A DNA stretch of 64,000 nt from positions 124,001 to 188,000 of the forward strand of contig JADJGC010000003.1 in the NCBI GenBank assembly GCA_016708315.1, in the 5' to 3' direction. Source of the stretch: a bacterium. GTDB taxonomy: Bacteria > Zixibacteria > MSB-5A5 > CAIYYT01. Numbering within the stretch: position 1 is the first letter of the stretch; each line of letters begins with the position of its first letter. Shown here one piece after another: positions 8,303 through 17,189 of this stretch. The notes beneath the pieces are model-generated. The model made no database searches, was not told where the DNA came from, and saw nothing but the letters and a program-made list of their open reading frames with translations. Position numbers and translations under genes: made by a program.

Positions 8303-10405
8303 ATGAGTCTTTCCGAAATTCCCAAGATATTAGTAGTCGATGATGAACAGCGAATGTGTGATTCGCTGGATACGCTTCTGACCAAAGCCGGATATGCGGT
8401 GAAGACCGCCGGCGACGGCAAGCAGGCTTTGGAGATGTACGGCAAGGACAACTTCGATTTAGTAATCAGCGACATCAAGCTGCCCGAGATGACGGGAATC
8501 GAGCTGTTGCAGGCGATTCGCAAGGGGGACCCGAACGCAATGGTGATTCTGATGACGGCCTATGCGTCGCTCGACACAGCGCTTGCGGCAATCAATATGG
8601 GCGCATACGACTACTTGATGAAGCCGATTGAATTCACGCAGTTGAAACTGGCGGCGAAGCGGGCATTGGAAAAGCGCGATCTGGAGATAGCGCGTCAGAA
8701 GCTGATGGCTGAGCTTCAAGTGAAGAATGACCTGTTGAATCGGCGCATTGCCGAAGTTGACGCACTTTACCAAGCCGGCGTGATACTCTCGCAGTCGCAG
8801 GAACTCAAGCCGCTGTTGACACGCATCATTCGCCTGGCACTCGATGTAATCGGCGCCTCGGTCGGCTCTGTTATGCTGCTCGATGAAATGCGGGGCGAGC
8901 TGACGGTATCGGCATCGGTAGGAATGTCGGAGGAAGTCCGCCAGAAGACTCGGGTCAAAGTCGGAGATTCGATTGCAGGGCATGTCGCGCAGAGCGGTGA
9001 GTCGCTATTGATTCAGGATATCAGTTCAGACCCGCGTTTTGCCAAGTTCAGCAAAGGCAACTATGAAACCAAGTCGCTGATTTCGGTGCCATTGAAAATC
9101 AAAGACCGTGTACTTGGCGTATTGAACTTGTCGGATCCGCAGCACGGAACGGTGTTTGAGGATAATGACCTGCGACTGCTGGCGACGTTTGCGTCTCAAG
9201 CGGCGATTGCAATCGACGATGCGGAGAACTTTGAGCAACTGAGCAAGAAGCTCAACGAATTTGCGGTGCTGTATCAACTTGCCACCGAGATCACTACTGT
9301 CGACAATTCGCAGGACATGACGGACTTGATCTATCGTTCGCTCAAGCAGATCATCGCCATCGATTTCGCGATGTGGCTGTCGTGGAATGAACGTTCGGAA
9401 ACGCTAGTAGTCAACTATTGGGAAGGTTACGGCAAGAAGGATGCAGGAGCGTTGCGGAGCAGGGAAGTACAACTGAAGGACAAGACTGTATATTCCGCCG
9501 CAGTCAGGACTGTCGCTGTGAAGGGGCTCATCAATGAGATACCGGCGCTACGTGATGCGATCAAAACGTTCGCCTCAGTGCCGATCATCACCAAGGGCGC
9601 ACTGCACGGCTTGTTCTGTCTGGGTTCGCGGCAGGCAGACGCATTTTCTGAAAATGATGAGTATATCGCTTCGATCGTAGCATCACAGGCGACTTCGATA
9701 TATGAACAGCAACGAGCAGTACTCAGCGCTACCAGATTGATGACGATGGGCAAGATGATGTCGGAAATTTCGCACGATTTGAAGAAGCCGCTGACGAATA
9801 TTTCCGGCGCTTTGCAAATCATGCGCGAGCGGTGGCCGGAAATCGCGCAGTCGGATGACTTCTTCCATACCGCACAGCAGGAGATTCGCCGACTTGATGA
9901 TTTGCTAAAAGAACTTCTGAACTTCTCGAATCCAACGAAGTACCAGCTCGAACAGAAGAAGATCGACGACTTGCTGAAGCGCGTGATACGACTGGTGGAA
10001 AACGATCTCAAGAAGCACAAGATCGAATTCTCGCAGGAATTCGAAGAGGACATCCCCGGCGTTCTTGTCAATGAGAACGAGATTGTTGAAGTATTGCTGA
10101 ACTTGATAATCAACGCTATCGATGCCATGCCGGAAGGCGGTAAGATGTTGATACGGACCTTCAGCGAAATCAAGTCTGATACAGGCAAGCATCTGGTCGT
10201 GCTTACGATCAAAGACACCGGCAGCGGAATCGCGCCGGAGCATCTGGATCGAATTTTTGATCGCTACTTCACAACAAAAGAGTCAGGCACTGGATTGGGG
10301 CTGGCCATTTGCGAGCGCATTGTCATGGCTCACAATGGCGAAATCAAGGTCGAGAGCGCCCCGGGCAAAGGCACGACTATCATTATAAGATTGCCTTCCG
10401 CGTAG
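8303..10405 (+). CDS. Hybrid regulator: receiver, two GAF domains and histidine kinase
   Basis: A 700-residue protein with an unusual order: receiver first (residues about 8-125, acidic VVDDEQ, phospho-acceptor in DLVISDIKLPEM, Lys in YLMKPIEF). Two GAF domains follow at about 160-310 and 325-475. A HisKA domain has the H-box MSEISHDLKKPLTNISGAL near 495, and the ATPase domain has LIINAIDAMPEGG, DTGSGIAPEHLD and GTGLGLAICERI. An N-terminal receiver on a soluble kinase suggests it is itself phosphorylated, plausibly by the kinase encoded just upstream, and relays the signal onward. No DNA-binding output is present. Confidence 0.9.
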   Translation: MSLSEIPKILVVDDEQRMCDSLDTLLTKAGYAVKTAGDGKQALEMYGKDNFDLVISDIKLPEMTGIELLQAIRKGDPNAMVILMTAYASLDTALAAINMGAYDYLMKPIEFTQLKLAAKRALEKRDLEIARQKLMAELQVKNDLLNRRIAEVDALYQAGVILSQSQELKPLLTRIIRLALDVIGASVGSVMLLDEMRGELTVSASVGMSEEVRQKTRVKVGDSIAGHVAQSGESLLIQDISSDPRFAKFSKGNYETKSLISVPLKIKDRVLGVLNLSDPQHGTVFEDNDLRLLATFASQAAIAIDDAENFEQLSKKLNEFAVLYQLATEITTVDNSQDMTDLIYRSLKQIIAIDFAMWLSWNERSETLVVNYWEGYGKKDAGALRSREVQLKDKTVYSAAVRTVAVKGLINEIPALRDAIKTFASVPIITKGALHGLFCLGSRQADAFSENDEYIASIVASQATSIYEQQRAVLSATRLMTMGKMMSEISHDLKKPLTNISGALQIMRERWPEIAQSDDFFHTAQQEIRRLDDLLKELLNFSNPTKYQLEQKKIDDLLKRVIRLVENDLKKHKIEFSQEFEEDIPGVLVNENEIVEVLLNLIINAIDAMPEGGKMLIRTFSEIKSDTGKHLVVLTIKDTGSGIAPEHLDRIFDRYFTTKESGTGLGLAICERIVMAHNGEIKVESAPGKGTTIIIRLPSA

Positions 10406-10441
10406 TCAATTCTCCCGAATTACATTCGAATCATTTGGAAT

Positions 10442-10470
10442 TTGCGCTAAGTCTACAATCAGCGTAAAAT
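10442..10470 (+). promoter_or_regulatory. Possible sigma-70-type promoter for the antiporter gene
   Basis: A -35-like TTGCGC (10442-10447) and a -10-like TAAAAT (10465-10470) are separated by 17 bases. The -10 matches consensus at five of six positions, the -35 at only three. A start of transcription near 10477 would leave about 30 bases of leader before the ATG at 10508. That supports this start over the upstream in-frame ATG at 10469, which overlaps the -10. Confidence 0.35.
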
Positions 10471-10507
10471 GCCGTTTGCGTGTGAAAATCGTAAACGGAT
10501 GGAGAAC

Positions 10508-12481
10508 ATGAGCGGATCGGTACTTCAAGATTTCCTGATTATCATGGTAGTCGCGGTGACTGTCGTGCTGATCTGCAGCCGACTGCGCATCCCGGTTGTA
10601 GTCGGATTCTTGATTACCGGTATTCTTGCGGGTCCGCACGGCTTCAAGCTGGTCGGCAGCGCTGAAGAGGTCTCGAAGATTGCGGATATCGGCGTAGTCC
10701 TGTTGCTGTTCTCGATCGGTGTCGAGATGTCCTTAAAGGACATGCTGCGAATGAAGCGGGTCATCTTTATTGGAGGTCCGCTACAGGTAGTTCTGACGAC
10801 AGCCGTCGTTGCGCCAATCGTATACTTCCTCGGACTTTCAGCCGCCGAAGCGATTATGGTTGGAATGATGGCGGCGATGAGCAGTACCGCGATTGCGATG
10901 AAATCGTATCAAGAGCAAGGCGAAGGGGATAGTCCGCACGCACGCGCCGTCGTTACCGTTTCGATCTTTCAGGATATTGCTTCCATACCGATGTTGCTGG
11001 CGATTCCGGTCCTTGTCGGAAGCTCAGTGGGTGAGGGCGGAAGTGAGGTGCCCAAACTGCTTATCTATGGGCTGGGCATGATTGTCTTCGTGTTTGTTGC
11101 GTCGCGGTGGATTGCACCGTTTGTACTGGAAGCAGTTGCCATGACACGCAACCGGGAACTGTTTCTCATCAGTGTCGTTTTGATTTGCCTCGGGGTAGCG
11201 TGGTTCTCCTCGGTAGTGGGATTGTCACTGGCATTGGGAGCATTCCTGGCGGGATTGATTATCTCCGAGTCGGACTATAGTCATCATGCATTGGGAAACA
11301 TCACGCCATTCCGAGATTTGTTTATCAGCTTGTTCTTTGTATCGGTCGGCATGCTGCTCGATTTTCGCGTCGTGTTCGCACAGCCGCTTTTGATTCTGGG
11401 GCTGGCTTGCGGAATTGTACTTCTCAAAGCGATCATCGTCGTGCCGGTTTGCCTGTTAATAGGCTACCCGATGCGCATTGCCGTGATGTCGGGGATCGGG
11501 CTAAGCAACGTCGGGGAGTTTGCGTTCATCTTGGCAAATGCCGGTTTGGCGGCGGGCTTACTGCAGCAGGACAACTATCAGATCTTCCTTGCAGTATCGG
11601 CAGTATCACTGGCATCGGCGCCGTTTCTACTGCGATTGGCTCCGCATCTGCCGCTTTGCAAAGGCAAATTCGCGAATTTACGAATCGGTGGAAAGTCGCA
11701 GTTTGTAGCGGAGTCGAGCAAAGAGCCTTTGGCAGATCATCTGATCATTGTCGGGTTTGGTGTCAATGGCAACAATCTGGCGCGCGCTTCGCAGGCTGTT
11801 TCGATTCCCTACGTCGTGTTGGAAATGAATCCTGAAACGGTCAAGCAAGCAAGGGCTTCGGGTGAGCGAATTTACTACGGCGATGCGACACAGGCGTCGA
11901 TTTGGGGATCGATAAATATCGGCAAAGCAAGAATGGTCGTCATTGCCATCTCCGATCCGGAAGCGACGCGCCGGGCAGTTATGTTAGTCAGATCGTTGAA
12001 TCAGACGGTACGTGTCGTTGCGCGCACAAGGTATCTCAACGAGATTGAGACCCTGGCACGACTTGGCGCCGACGAAGTCATCCCGGAAGAGTTTGAAACG
12101 TCGGTGGAGATATTCACGCGGGTATTGCGATACTATCTGATTCCCGAGGCAGAAATCAATCAAATCGTACAGGAAGTCCGGTCGGACAATTACGAGATAT
12201 TCCGGACCAAGAATTCCGAATCGGCGTTGCAGAGAATCGAGAGCGACCTCTCACATATGCACATGACTACGCTCAAAGTCGCCGCCGATGCACAGGTCGT
12301 TGGGAGAAGCTTGGGAGCGACAAAACTGCGGTCAGACCACGGTGTGACGGTGCTCTTGATAAAAAGGGATGGTGCCAGTATTGCTAATCCGGATGCCAAG
12401 ACGGTCTTTACGCCGGGTGACGTTGTTGTATTGGTTGGCGAAGACCAGCACCTCGAAGGGGTTTCGCATCTCTTTCATTAA
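10508..12481 (+). CDS. KefB/KefC-type monovalent cation:proton antiporter with TrkA-N and TrkA-C domains
   Basis: A 657-residue inner-membrane CPA2-family transporter. Residues 1 to about 380 are very hydrophobic, with about 12 membrane segments and the family stretches FLITGILAGPHG, LLLFSIGVEMS and LALGAFLAGLIISES. A cytoplasmic RCK/TrkA-N domain follows, with the nucleotide-binding loop IIVGFGVNGNNLA; then a TrkA-C domain (about 570-655). Such proteins exchange K+ or Na+ for protons and are gated by nucleotides or small ligands. The ion cannot be told from sequence. I chose ATG 10508, preceded by GGAG, over in-frame ATGs at 10469 and 10499. It stands apart from the upstream signalling operon. 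Confidence 0.88.
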   Translation: MSGSVLQDFLIIMVVAVTVVLICSRLRIPVVVGFLITGILAGPHGFKLVGSAEEVSKIADIGVVLLLFSIGVEMSLKDMLRMKRVIFIGGPLQVVLTTAVVAPIVYFLGLSAAEAIMVGMMAAMSSTAIAMKSYQEQGEGDSPHARAVVTVSIFQDIASIPMLLAIPVLVGSSVGEGGSEVPKLLIYGLGMIVFVFVASRWIAPFVLEAVAMTRNRELFLISVVLICLGVAWFSSVVGLSLALGAFLAGLIISESDYSHHALGNITPFRDLFISLFFVSVGMLLDFRVVFAQPLLILGLACGIVLLKAIIVVPVCLLIGYPMRIAVMSGIGLSNVGEFAFILANAGLAAGLLQQDNYQIFLAVSAVSLASAPFLLRLAPHLPLCKGKFANLRIGGKSQFVAESSKEPLADHLIIVGFGVNGNNLARASQAVSIPYVVLEMNPETVKQARASGERIYYGDATQASIWGSINIGKARMVVIAISDPEATRRAVMLVRSLNQTVRVVARTRYLNEIETLARLGADEVIPEEFETSVEIFTRVLRYYLIPEAEINQIVQEVRSDNYEIFRTKNSESALQRIESDLSHMHMTTLKVAADAQVVGRSLGATKLRSDHGVTVLLIKRDGASIANPDAKTVFTPGDVVVLVGEDQHLEGVSHLFH

Positions 12482-12675
12482 TAACACCTTAGCTTTGCAA
12501 CTTAAATTAATAGTTTTACGTAATGGCGGTCAGATAAAAGGGGCAGTTCAAGAAACAACTTGTGCAAAGTGTCAATTCGTTTATCCTTGTCGATGCAATA
12601 ACTTGCATGAAAATGGCACGATGTTGCTAAACTACAGGAAGTTTCTGCCGATAATGCACAGTACAGGGAGAGACA

Positions 12676-14123
12676 GTGTCAGAAGAAAAAACGAAATTAC
12701 TAATCATCGATGACGATCCGAAGGTCTCGTGGATACTGCGCGAGGGCCTTAAGTCCGAGTACGATATTATGACCGCCAGCGACGGCATTGAGGGGATACA
12801 GATCGCCTCCAAAGAGAAGCCGCCGCTGATTCTGCTTGATATCAAGATGCCGGGCATGAGCGGTCTGGAAGTGCTCAAGAAGCTCAAAAAGGCGGGATTG
12901 CCATCGGATGTGATTATGCTCTCCGGGCAGGGCGAGACTGAGACGGTCGTCGAGGCTGTGCAACTTGGCGCGTTTTATTTCATCAACAAACCGTTCGATG
13001 TTCGCGAAGTAGATCTGCAGTTGCAAAAGGCGCTGGAGCGTCGCGGTTTGATCATGAAGATCGACGTGATGGAGCAGGCGTTGGTTGCCAAAACCGCTTG
13101 GGACGGATTCATCGGCGACTCAGGCCGGATGATCGAAATTAAGAACTTGATTGAGCAGGTTGCGGACAGCGAACTGTCAGTATTGATTCGCGGCGAATCG
13201 GGAACGGGCAAGGAAATCGTAGCGCGAATGCTGCATCAATTGTCATCACGCCGGTCGCATCCGTTTATCAAGGTAAACTGCGCAGCGATTCCGAGAGAGT
13301 TGCTTGAAGCAGAATTGTTTGGCTACGAAAGGGCGCCTTTACTGGCGCACACAAGAATAAACCGGGCCGATTTGAGACTGCCAACAAAGGCACGATTTTC
13401 CTGGATGAAATCGGCGACATGTCATTTGAACTGCAAGCCAAGCTGTTGCAGGTGCTGGAACAGCAGGAATTCGTTCGCGTCGGCGGAATCGTCAGCATAA
13501 AAGTTGATGTGCGAATCATCTGCGCTACGAATCGGGACCTGGAGCAGGCGATATATGAACGCCAGTTCCGCGATGACTTGTTCTACCGGTTGAATGAAAT
13601 CACGGTGTCGTTGCCTTCACTGCGCGACCGTTTAGAAGACGTGCCGCTGCTTGTGGACCACTTCCTCCGCAAATACGGTGAAGTGTATCACCGCGAGCAC
13701 GCTCACGTCAGTGCGACCTGTATGGCGGCAATGAGCGAATACAGTTGGCCGGGGAACGTGCGCCAGCTTGAGAATCTGATTAAACAACTGGTAGTTCGCC
13801 AGGATGAAGCGGTTGTGTTTGAGTCGATTCGCAATAGCCCGGACGCGCCGACAGCAGAACGGCCGGTTCGGCAAGCACGAGCAGGGCAGGGATATACTCC
13901 GCCACCGCAAAGCTCGCAAACCGCTGTGGCAGTCGGAGATGACAAGAATTTTTCGCTGAAAGACCGCTTGAGCCGGACGATTGAAAGCGAAGAAAAGAAG
14001 CTGATTGCCGAAGTCCTGCGAAAGACCAACTGGAATCGCCGTAAAGCGGCTACGATTCTGGAAATCTCCTATCGGTCGCTGCTCTACAAGATAAAGGAAT
14101 ATAGGCTCAACGAAGTCGAGTAA
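12676..14123 (+). pseudogene. NtrC-family sigma-54 activator, frameshifted in the GAFTGA loop
   Basis: Two overlapping frames (12676-13500 and about 13334-14123) together encode one response regulator of about 482 residues. They give a receiver (IIDDDPKVSW, LLDIKMPGMSG), an AAA+ domain (Walker A RGESGTGKEI, then ELFGYER) and a Fis-type helix-turn-helix (KTNWNRRKAATILEISYRSLLYKIKEY). One base is missing at the G-run 13331-13333. Restoring a G yields ERGAFTGAH and then the Walker B block GTIFLDEIGDM, so the lesion lies in the GAFTGA loop that contacts sigma-54. As written, the product loses Walker B and DNA binding. The start is GTG at 12676, preceded by AGGGAGAG. A single lost G in a homopolymer could be a sequencing error. 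The neighbouring GAF kinases are candidate partners. Confidence 0.85.
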
Positions 14124-14352
14124 AGCTTCGTTATAACTGTAGGCTTATGCACGAAATGTGAACAGGGATGCACAAGCCAGCAGGTGGTTTTGGCCCTCCC
14201 AGAGTTTGCTTGCAAGAATTTCAAAAACTTTGTACCAACCAAACCTGAAGACTGGACGGTACACAACTGCGATACGGCAGATTCTTCCCGAATGAATAGG
14301 GACGAACTAAGCTGTGATGTCAGTTGGCATCGTAATTGCTGATGCATAGGCT

Positions 14353-14880
14353 GTGTGTAACGTAGATCGACCGGGAATAGTGGAAACACCTCAAATCAAG
14401 AGTAACGGAGTTAACAGCAAGGTGACTTTAGCCAGTGACTTCAGTTTTGTTGATCGGACTCGTCAAGAGCTGAGCCGGGCAGAGCGTTATTGCCTGTTTC
14501 TGTCGGTGCTTCTTATTGACATGAATGATCTAAGCCGCGCCGTTGCCAATCGCAATCTCGGTGACAAGATTAATCTCGAAGAAGTCTGCCGCGAAGTGGA
14601 GAAGAATCTGCGGAGCTCACTGAGAGCCTCGGATATCGTTTCTGGCTGTGAACGCCATCGTATCGGATTACTGCTGATGGAGACATCGCGCAGTGGATTG
14701 GAAGTTGTCAAGCGTCGCGTAGACGGGTTCCTGCGTGATTATTTAAGAGCCGCTTTACGATTGCCTTTCGATCCCGAAGTCAGTATCAAGGACGCATCAT
14801 TCCCGGAAGAGCCTGATCAGTTTTCAGAGCTTGCTGAGCAGTTGTCGCGCGCTCAAGGCGCGATTTCGACAAAGTCGTAA
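14353..14880 (+). CDS. Degenerate GGDEF-like domain protein
   Basis: A protein of about 175 residues that resembles a diguanylate cyclase fold: an ELSRAERYCLFLSVLLIDMND stretch, a helix ending in EVEKNLRSSLRASDIV, then RIGLLLMETSRSGLEVVKRRV. The GG(D/E)EF active site is replaced by SGCERHRIG, so cyclic di-GMP synthesis is not expected. A receptor or protein-interaction role is possible. The start is uncertain: GTG at 14353, 14380 and 14422 are all in frame and none has a convincing ribosome site. About 230 bases without a recognised gene separate it from the NtrC-type gene, and the next genes run convergently. Confidence 0.6.
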   Translation: MCNVDRPGIVETPQIKSNGVNSKVTLASDFSFVDRTRQELSRAERYCLFLSVLLIDMNDLSRAVANRNLGDKINLEEVCREVEKNLRSSLRASDIVSGCERHRIGLLLMETSRSGLEVVKRRVDGFLRDYLRAALRLPFDPEVSIKDASFPEEPDQFSELAEQLSRAQGAISTKS

Positions 14881-14960
14881 TTTCACCTCACATCAGTTAA
14901 GAAATGTCTGTCTGAGGACAAGAGTATCTGGACGTGCGTCTGGAGTGATCTAGTGATTGG

Positions 14961-15509
14961 CTATAGTGCGGGTACGACTGCGCCTTTGAAGAAGATTCCC
15001 GGGAACGAAACGGTCAATTGGTAGCCGTTGTCTTCGCCGTTGATAGGGACGGCGCTGATCTCGGCACTACGTTTGGTCGTAAACATCTTGATGCCATCGG
15101 AGTTCTGACTCATGAGCATTCTAAAGTAGCGCTGAAAAACTAAAATATCGTAAAAGGTGCGGACATCTTTGATGAGTTGGGTCTTGGTCGTCTGATGCAC
15201 GACCTGCGGCAGTCCATTGACGCCGGGCTTGAGTTCCGGTTGCTTGCCGGAAACGTTGGTCGCGCGATTTTCGGAATCGAGCAGATTCTCGGGGATGTGA
15301 AAGCAGAAGATATGACTGCTGAGAGTCCGCGGAATCGGGACAGCCGAGCATTCGATGCCGCGCATAATGTCGATAAGGTCAGGGCAGTTGGACTTCTGGC
15401 TGATATGCTTGTAAACAGTCTCGACGACGTCGATGAGGTCATCGAGGGATTTCACAAAGTATCTCGCAGGTTTCGGATTGCCGTACTTGCTAATTAGTTT
15501 AGCATCCAT
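14961..15509 (-). CDS. Unknown protein paired with a CheY-like regulator
   Basis: A 182-residue soluble protein that I do not recognise. It has no signal peptide, membrane segment or familiar motif. It starts MDAKLISKYGNPKPARYFVK and contains a central PQVVHQTTKTQLIKDVRTFYD stretch. Its ATG follows the stop of the upstream response regulator with no gap (TAG-ATG), so the two are almost certainly co-translated. The context suggests an adaptor, target or phosphatase for that regulator, but nothing in the sequence settles which. Confidence 0.65.
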   Translation of the reverse strand: MDAKLISKYGNPKPARYFVKSLDDLIDVVETVYKHISQKSNCPDLIDIMRGIECSAVPIPRTLSSHIFCFHIPENLLDSENRATNVSGKQPELKPGVNGLPQVVHQTTKTQLIKDVRTFYDILVFQRYFRMLMSQNSDGIKMFTTKRSAEISAVPINGEDNGYQLTVSFPGIFFKGAVVPAL

Positions 15510-15896
15510 CTATTTTCGTCCCATAGAAATCGAATTGTTGATCATGAAAAGCACAGATTCTTTCAATTCCGGGAGCGGCACAGGTTTGTGGACGTAGAGA
15601 TCACCGGCGAATTTCGAGAAGCGCAGATCGTCGTCCTGGCGTTCTTTACCGGTCAGAAAGATGATAGGAATTTCGGCAGTGCGAGGATCGGTTTTGAGGC
15701 GGCTGGCAACTTCGTAGCCATCCATTTCGGGCATCATGATGTCGAGCAGGACGACTTCGGGGTGCTTCGAAGCGATTAACTCAACTGCTCTCGAAGGATC
15801 GGATAAACCGGTGACGTCAAATTCTTCGCCGTGGAAGTATTCGACCATGATATCTACAATTTCCGGTTCGTCATCGACAATAACAATGCGATACAC
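15510..15896 (-). CDS. Single-domain CheY-like response regulator
   Basis: A 128-residue stand-alone receiver. The acidic pair is in IVIVDDEPE, the phospho-acceptor in VVLLDIMMPEMDGYEVA, then FLTGKER and the conserved Lys in LYVHKPVPLPEL. There is no output domain, so the signal is passed by protein contact. The start is GTG at 15896 with GAGGAAAA just upstream. It is co-directional with and abuts the unknown 182-residue gene. No kinase is adjacent on the same strand; the GAF kinases at 6977-10405 are possible phosphate donors, by inference only. Confidence 0.88.
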   Translation of the reverse strand: MYRIVIVDDEPEIVDIMVEYFHGEEFDVTGLSDPSRAVELIASKHPEVVLLDIMMPEMDGYEVASRLKTDPRTAEIPIIFLTGKERQDDDLRFSKFAGDLYVHKPVPLPELKESVLFMINNSISMGRK

Positions 15897-16052
15897 TTTT
15901 TCCTCGCAGTCCCCAAGGATTTATTTCCTGCCCATTTGTTTTGGCGAGAATGTTCCGGATAGAACATCTCAAGCTAACTTCATTTCCGGCAAACGTTACC
16001 GGGTACTAACTTTATCGTCAGGTAGCCGGAATAGTTGATCTGCCGAAGGCTG

Positions 16053-17189
16053 TTAGGCGGAACGTTTTTTGAAACGTAATGCGGCGATAGCCAGGACTGA
16101 GATTCCAAGAACGAACAGGGGGATAATCTGGTCGAGGAGACTGATGAAACTGCCGCCCTTGAGGAAGATCGAGCGGATAATCACGATGAAATAGCGCAAG
16201 GGGTTCAGGTAGGTTAAGTACTGAATTGAAACAGGCATATTCTCCAGCGGAAATGCGAAGCCGGACAACAAAATGGCGGGCATCATGAAGAAGAATGCGC
16301 TGATCATTGCCTGCTGTTGAGTGGCGGAGATGGTCGAGATGAGAAGGCCGATGGCAAGGGTCGAGATCATGAAAATGAGCGATGTGAAGAACAACAGCGT
16401 CAGGCTGCCAACCAAGGGGACCTTGAAGTAGAAGACGGCGACGGCACTTATCAAGGATATGTCGATCATGCCAATGAAGGCGTAGGGTAGCGCCTTGCCA
16501 ATGATGAGCTCGCTTGGGCGCACCGGTGTGACGATCAGCTGCTCCATGGTGCCGAACTCCTTTTCACGGACAATAGCCATTGAGGTCAACATCAACGTGA
16601 CCAGGACCAAAATCTGCACGACCATTGCCGGAACATTGAAGTTGCGGCTTTCGAGGTCAGGGTTATACCAGATGCGCAATTTGGGTGCAACCATGCCTAC
16701 AGGTTTGGCGGCGACACCGCCGGATGAGGCGATTCGTTGCGCCAGGATATCCTCGTTGAATCTAGCGATGGCGCCTTGCAAGTAATTGGCAGTAATCATG
16801 GCGCTATTGGAATTGGCGGCATCGATGGCGGCGCCAAGGTCCACCGGCTTGCCGGATGCGATGTCGTCGGCAAAGGAGCGGGGAACCTGTAAAACGCACC
16901 AGACTTCATTGGTTTGAAGAAGACTATCGATTTGATTTTCAGAGTTGAGAATGCGGTCAACGGTGAAGATGTCGGATGCCTGCAGAGATTGAATTAGCTT
17001 GCGGCTCATCGATGTTTGATCGTGGTCCAGGATTCCAAGGGGGATATTTTTGACATCATAAGTCGCGGCATAGCCAAAGATGATTAGCTGAACAATCGGC
17101 GACACGAAGATGATTGCCAGGACCTTACGGTCGCGAAACAGCTCTTGAAACTCCTTGATGAGCAATGTGAAGGTACGTCGCCAGTTCAT
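16053..17189 (-). CDS. ABC-2 type exporter permease (YbhR-like)
   Basis: A 378-residue inner-membrane permease, the last gene of a five-gene exporter operon. It has one N-terminal membrane segment (FVSPIVQLIIFGYAATYDV), a large extracytoplasmic domain of about 150 residues, and a C-terminal block of five hydrophobic segments with the ABC-2 signature EKEFGTMEQLIVTPVRPSELIIGK. This matches the YbhR/YhhJ family, which exports drugs or other hydrophobic compounds with YbhS, YbhF and the fusion protein YbhG. Its start overlaps the stop of the sister permease by four bases. Confidence 0.92.
   Translation of the reverse strand: MNWRRTFTLLIKEFQELFRDRKVLAIIFVSPIVQLIIFGYAATYDVKNIPLGILDHDQTSMSRKLIQSLQASDIFTVDRILNSENQIDSLLQTNEVWCVLQVPRSFADDIASGKPVDLGAAIDAANSNSAMITANYLQGAIARFNEDILAQRIASSGGVAAKPVGMVAPKLRIWYNPDLESRNFNVPAMVVQILVLVTLMLTSMAIVREKEFGTMEQLIVTPVRPSELIIGKALPYAFIGMIDISLISAVAVFYFKVPLVGSLTLLFFTSLIFMISTLAIGLLISTISATQQQAMISAFFFMMPAILLSGFAFPLENMPVSIQYLTYLNPLRYFIVIIRSIFLKGGSFISLLDQIIPLFVLGISVLAIAALRFKKRSA

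Noticed and set aside
9427..10218. Long minus-strand open frame opposite the hybrid kinase
   Set aside because: It is low-complexity (Ser/Ile/Phe-rich), has no motif, and is the shadow of the HisKA/ATPase coding region.
12614..12627. Sigma-54-like promoter TGGCACG...TTGC before the NtrC-type gene
   Set aside because: The GG to GC spacing is nine bases rather than the required ten, so it is probably not functional.
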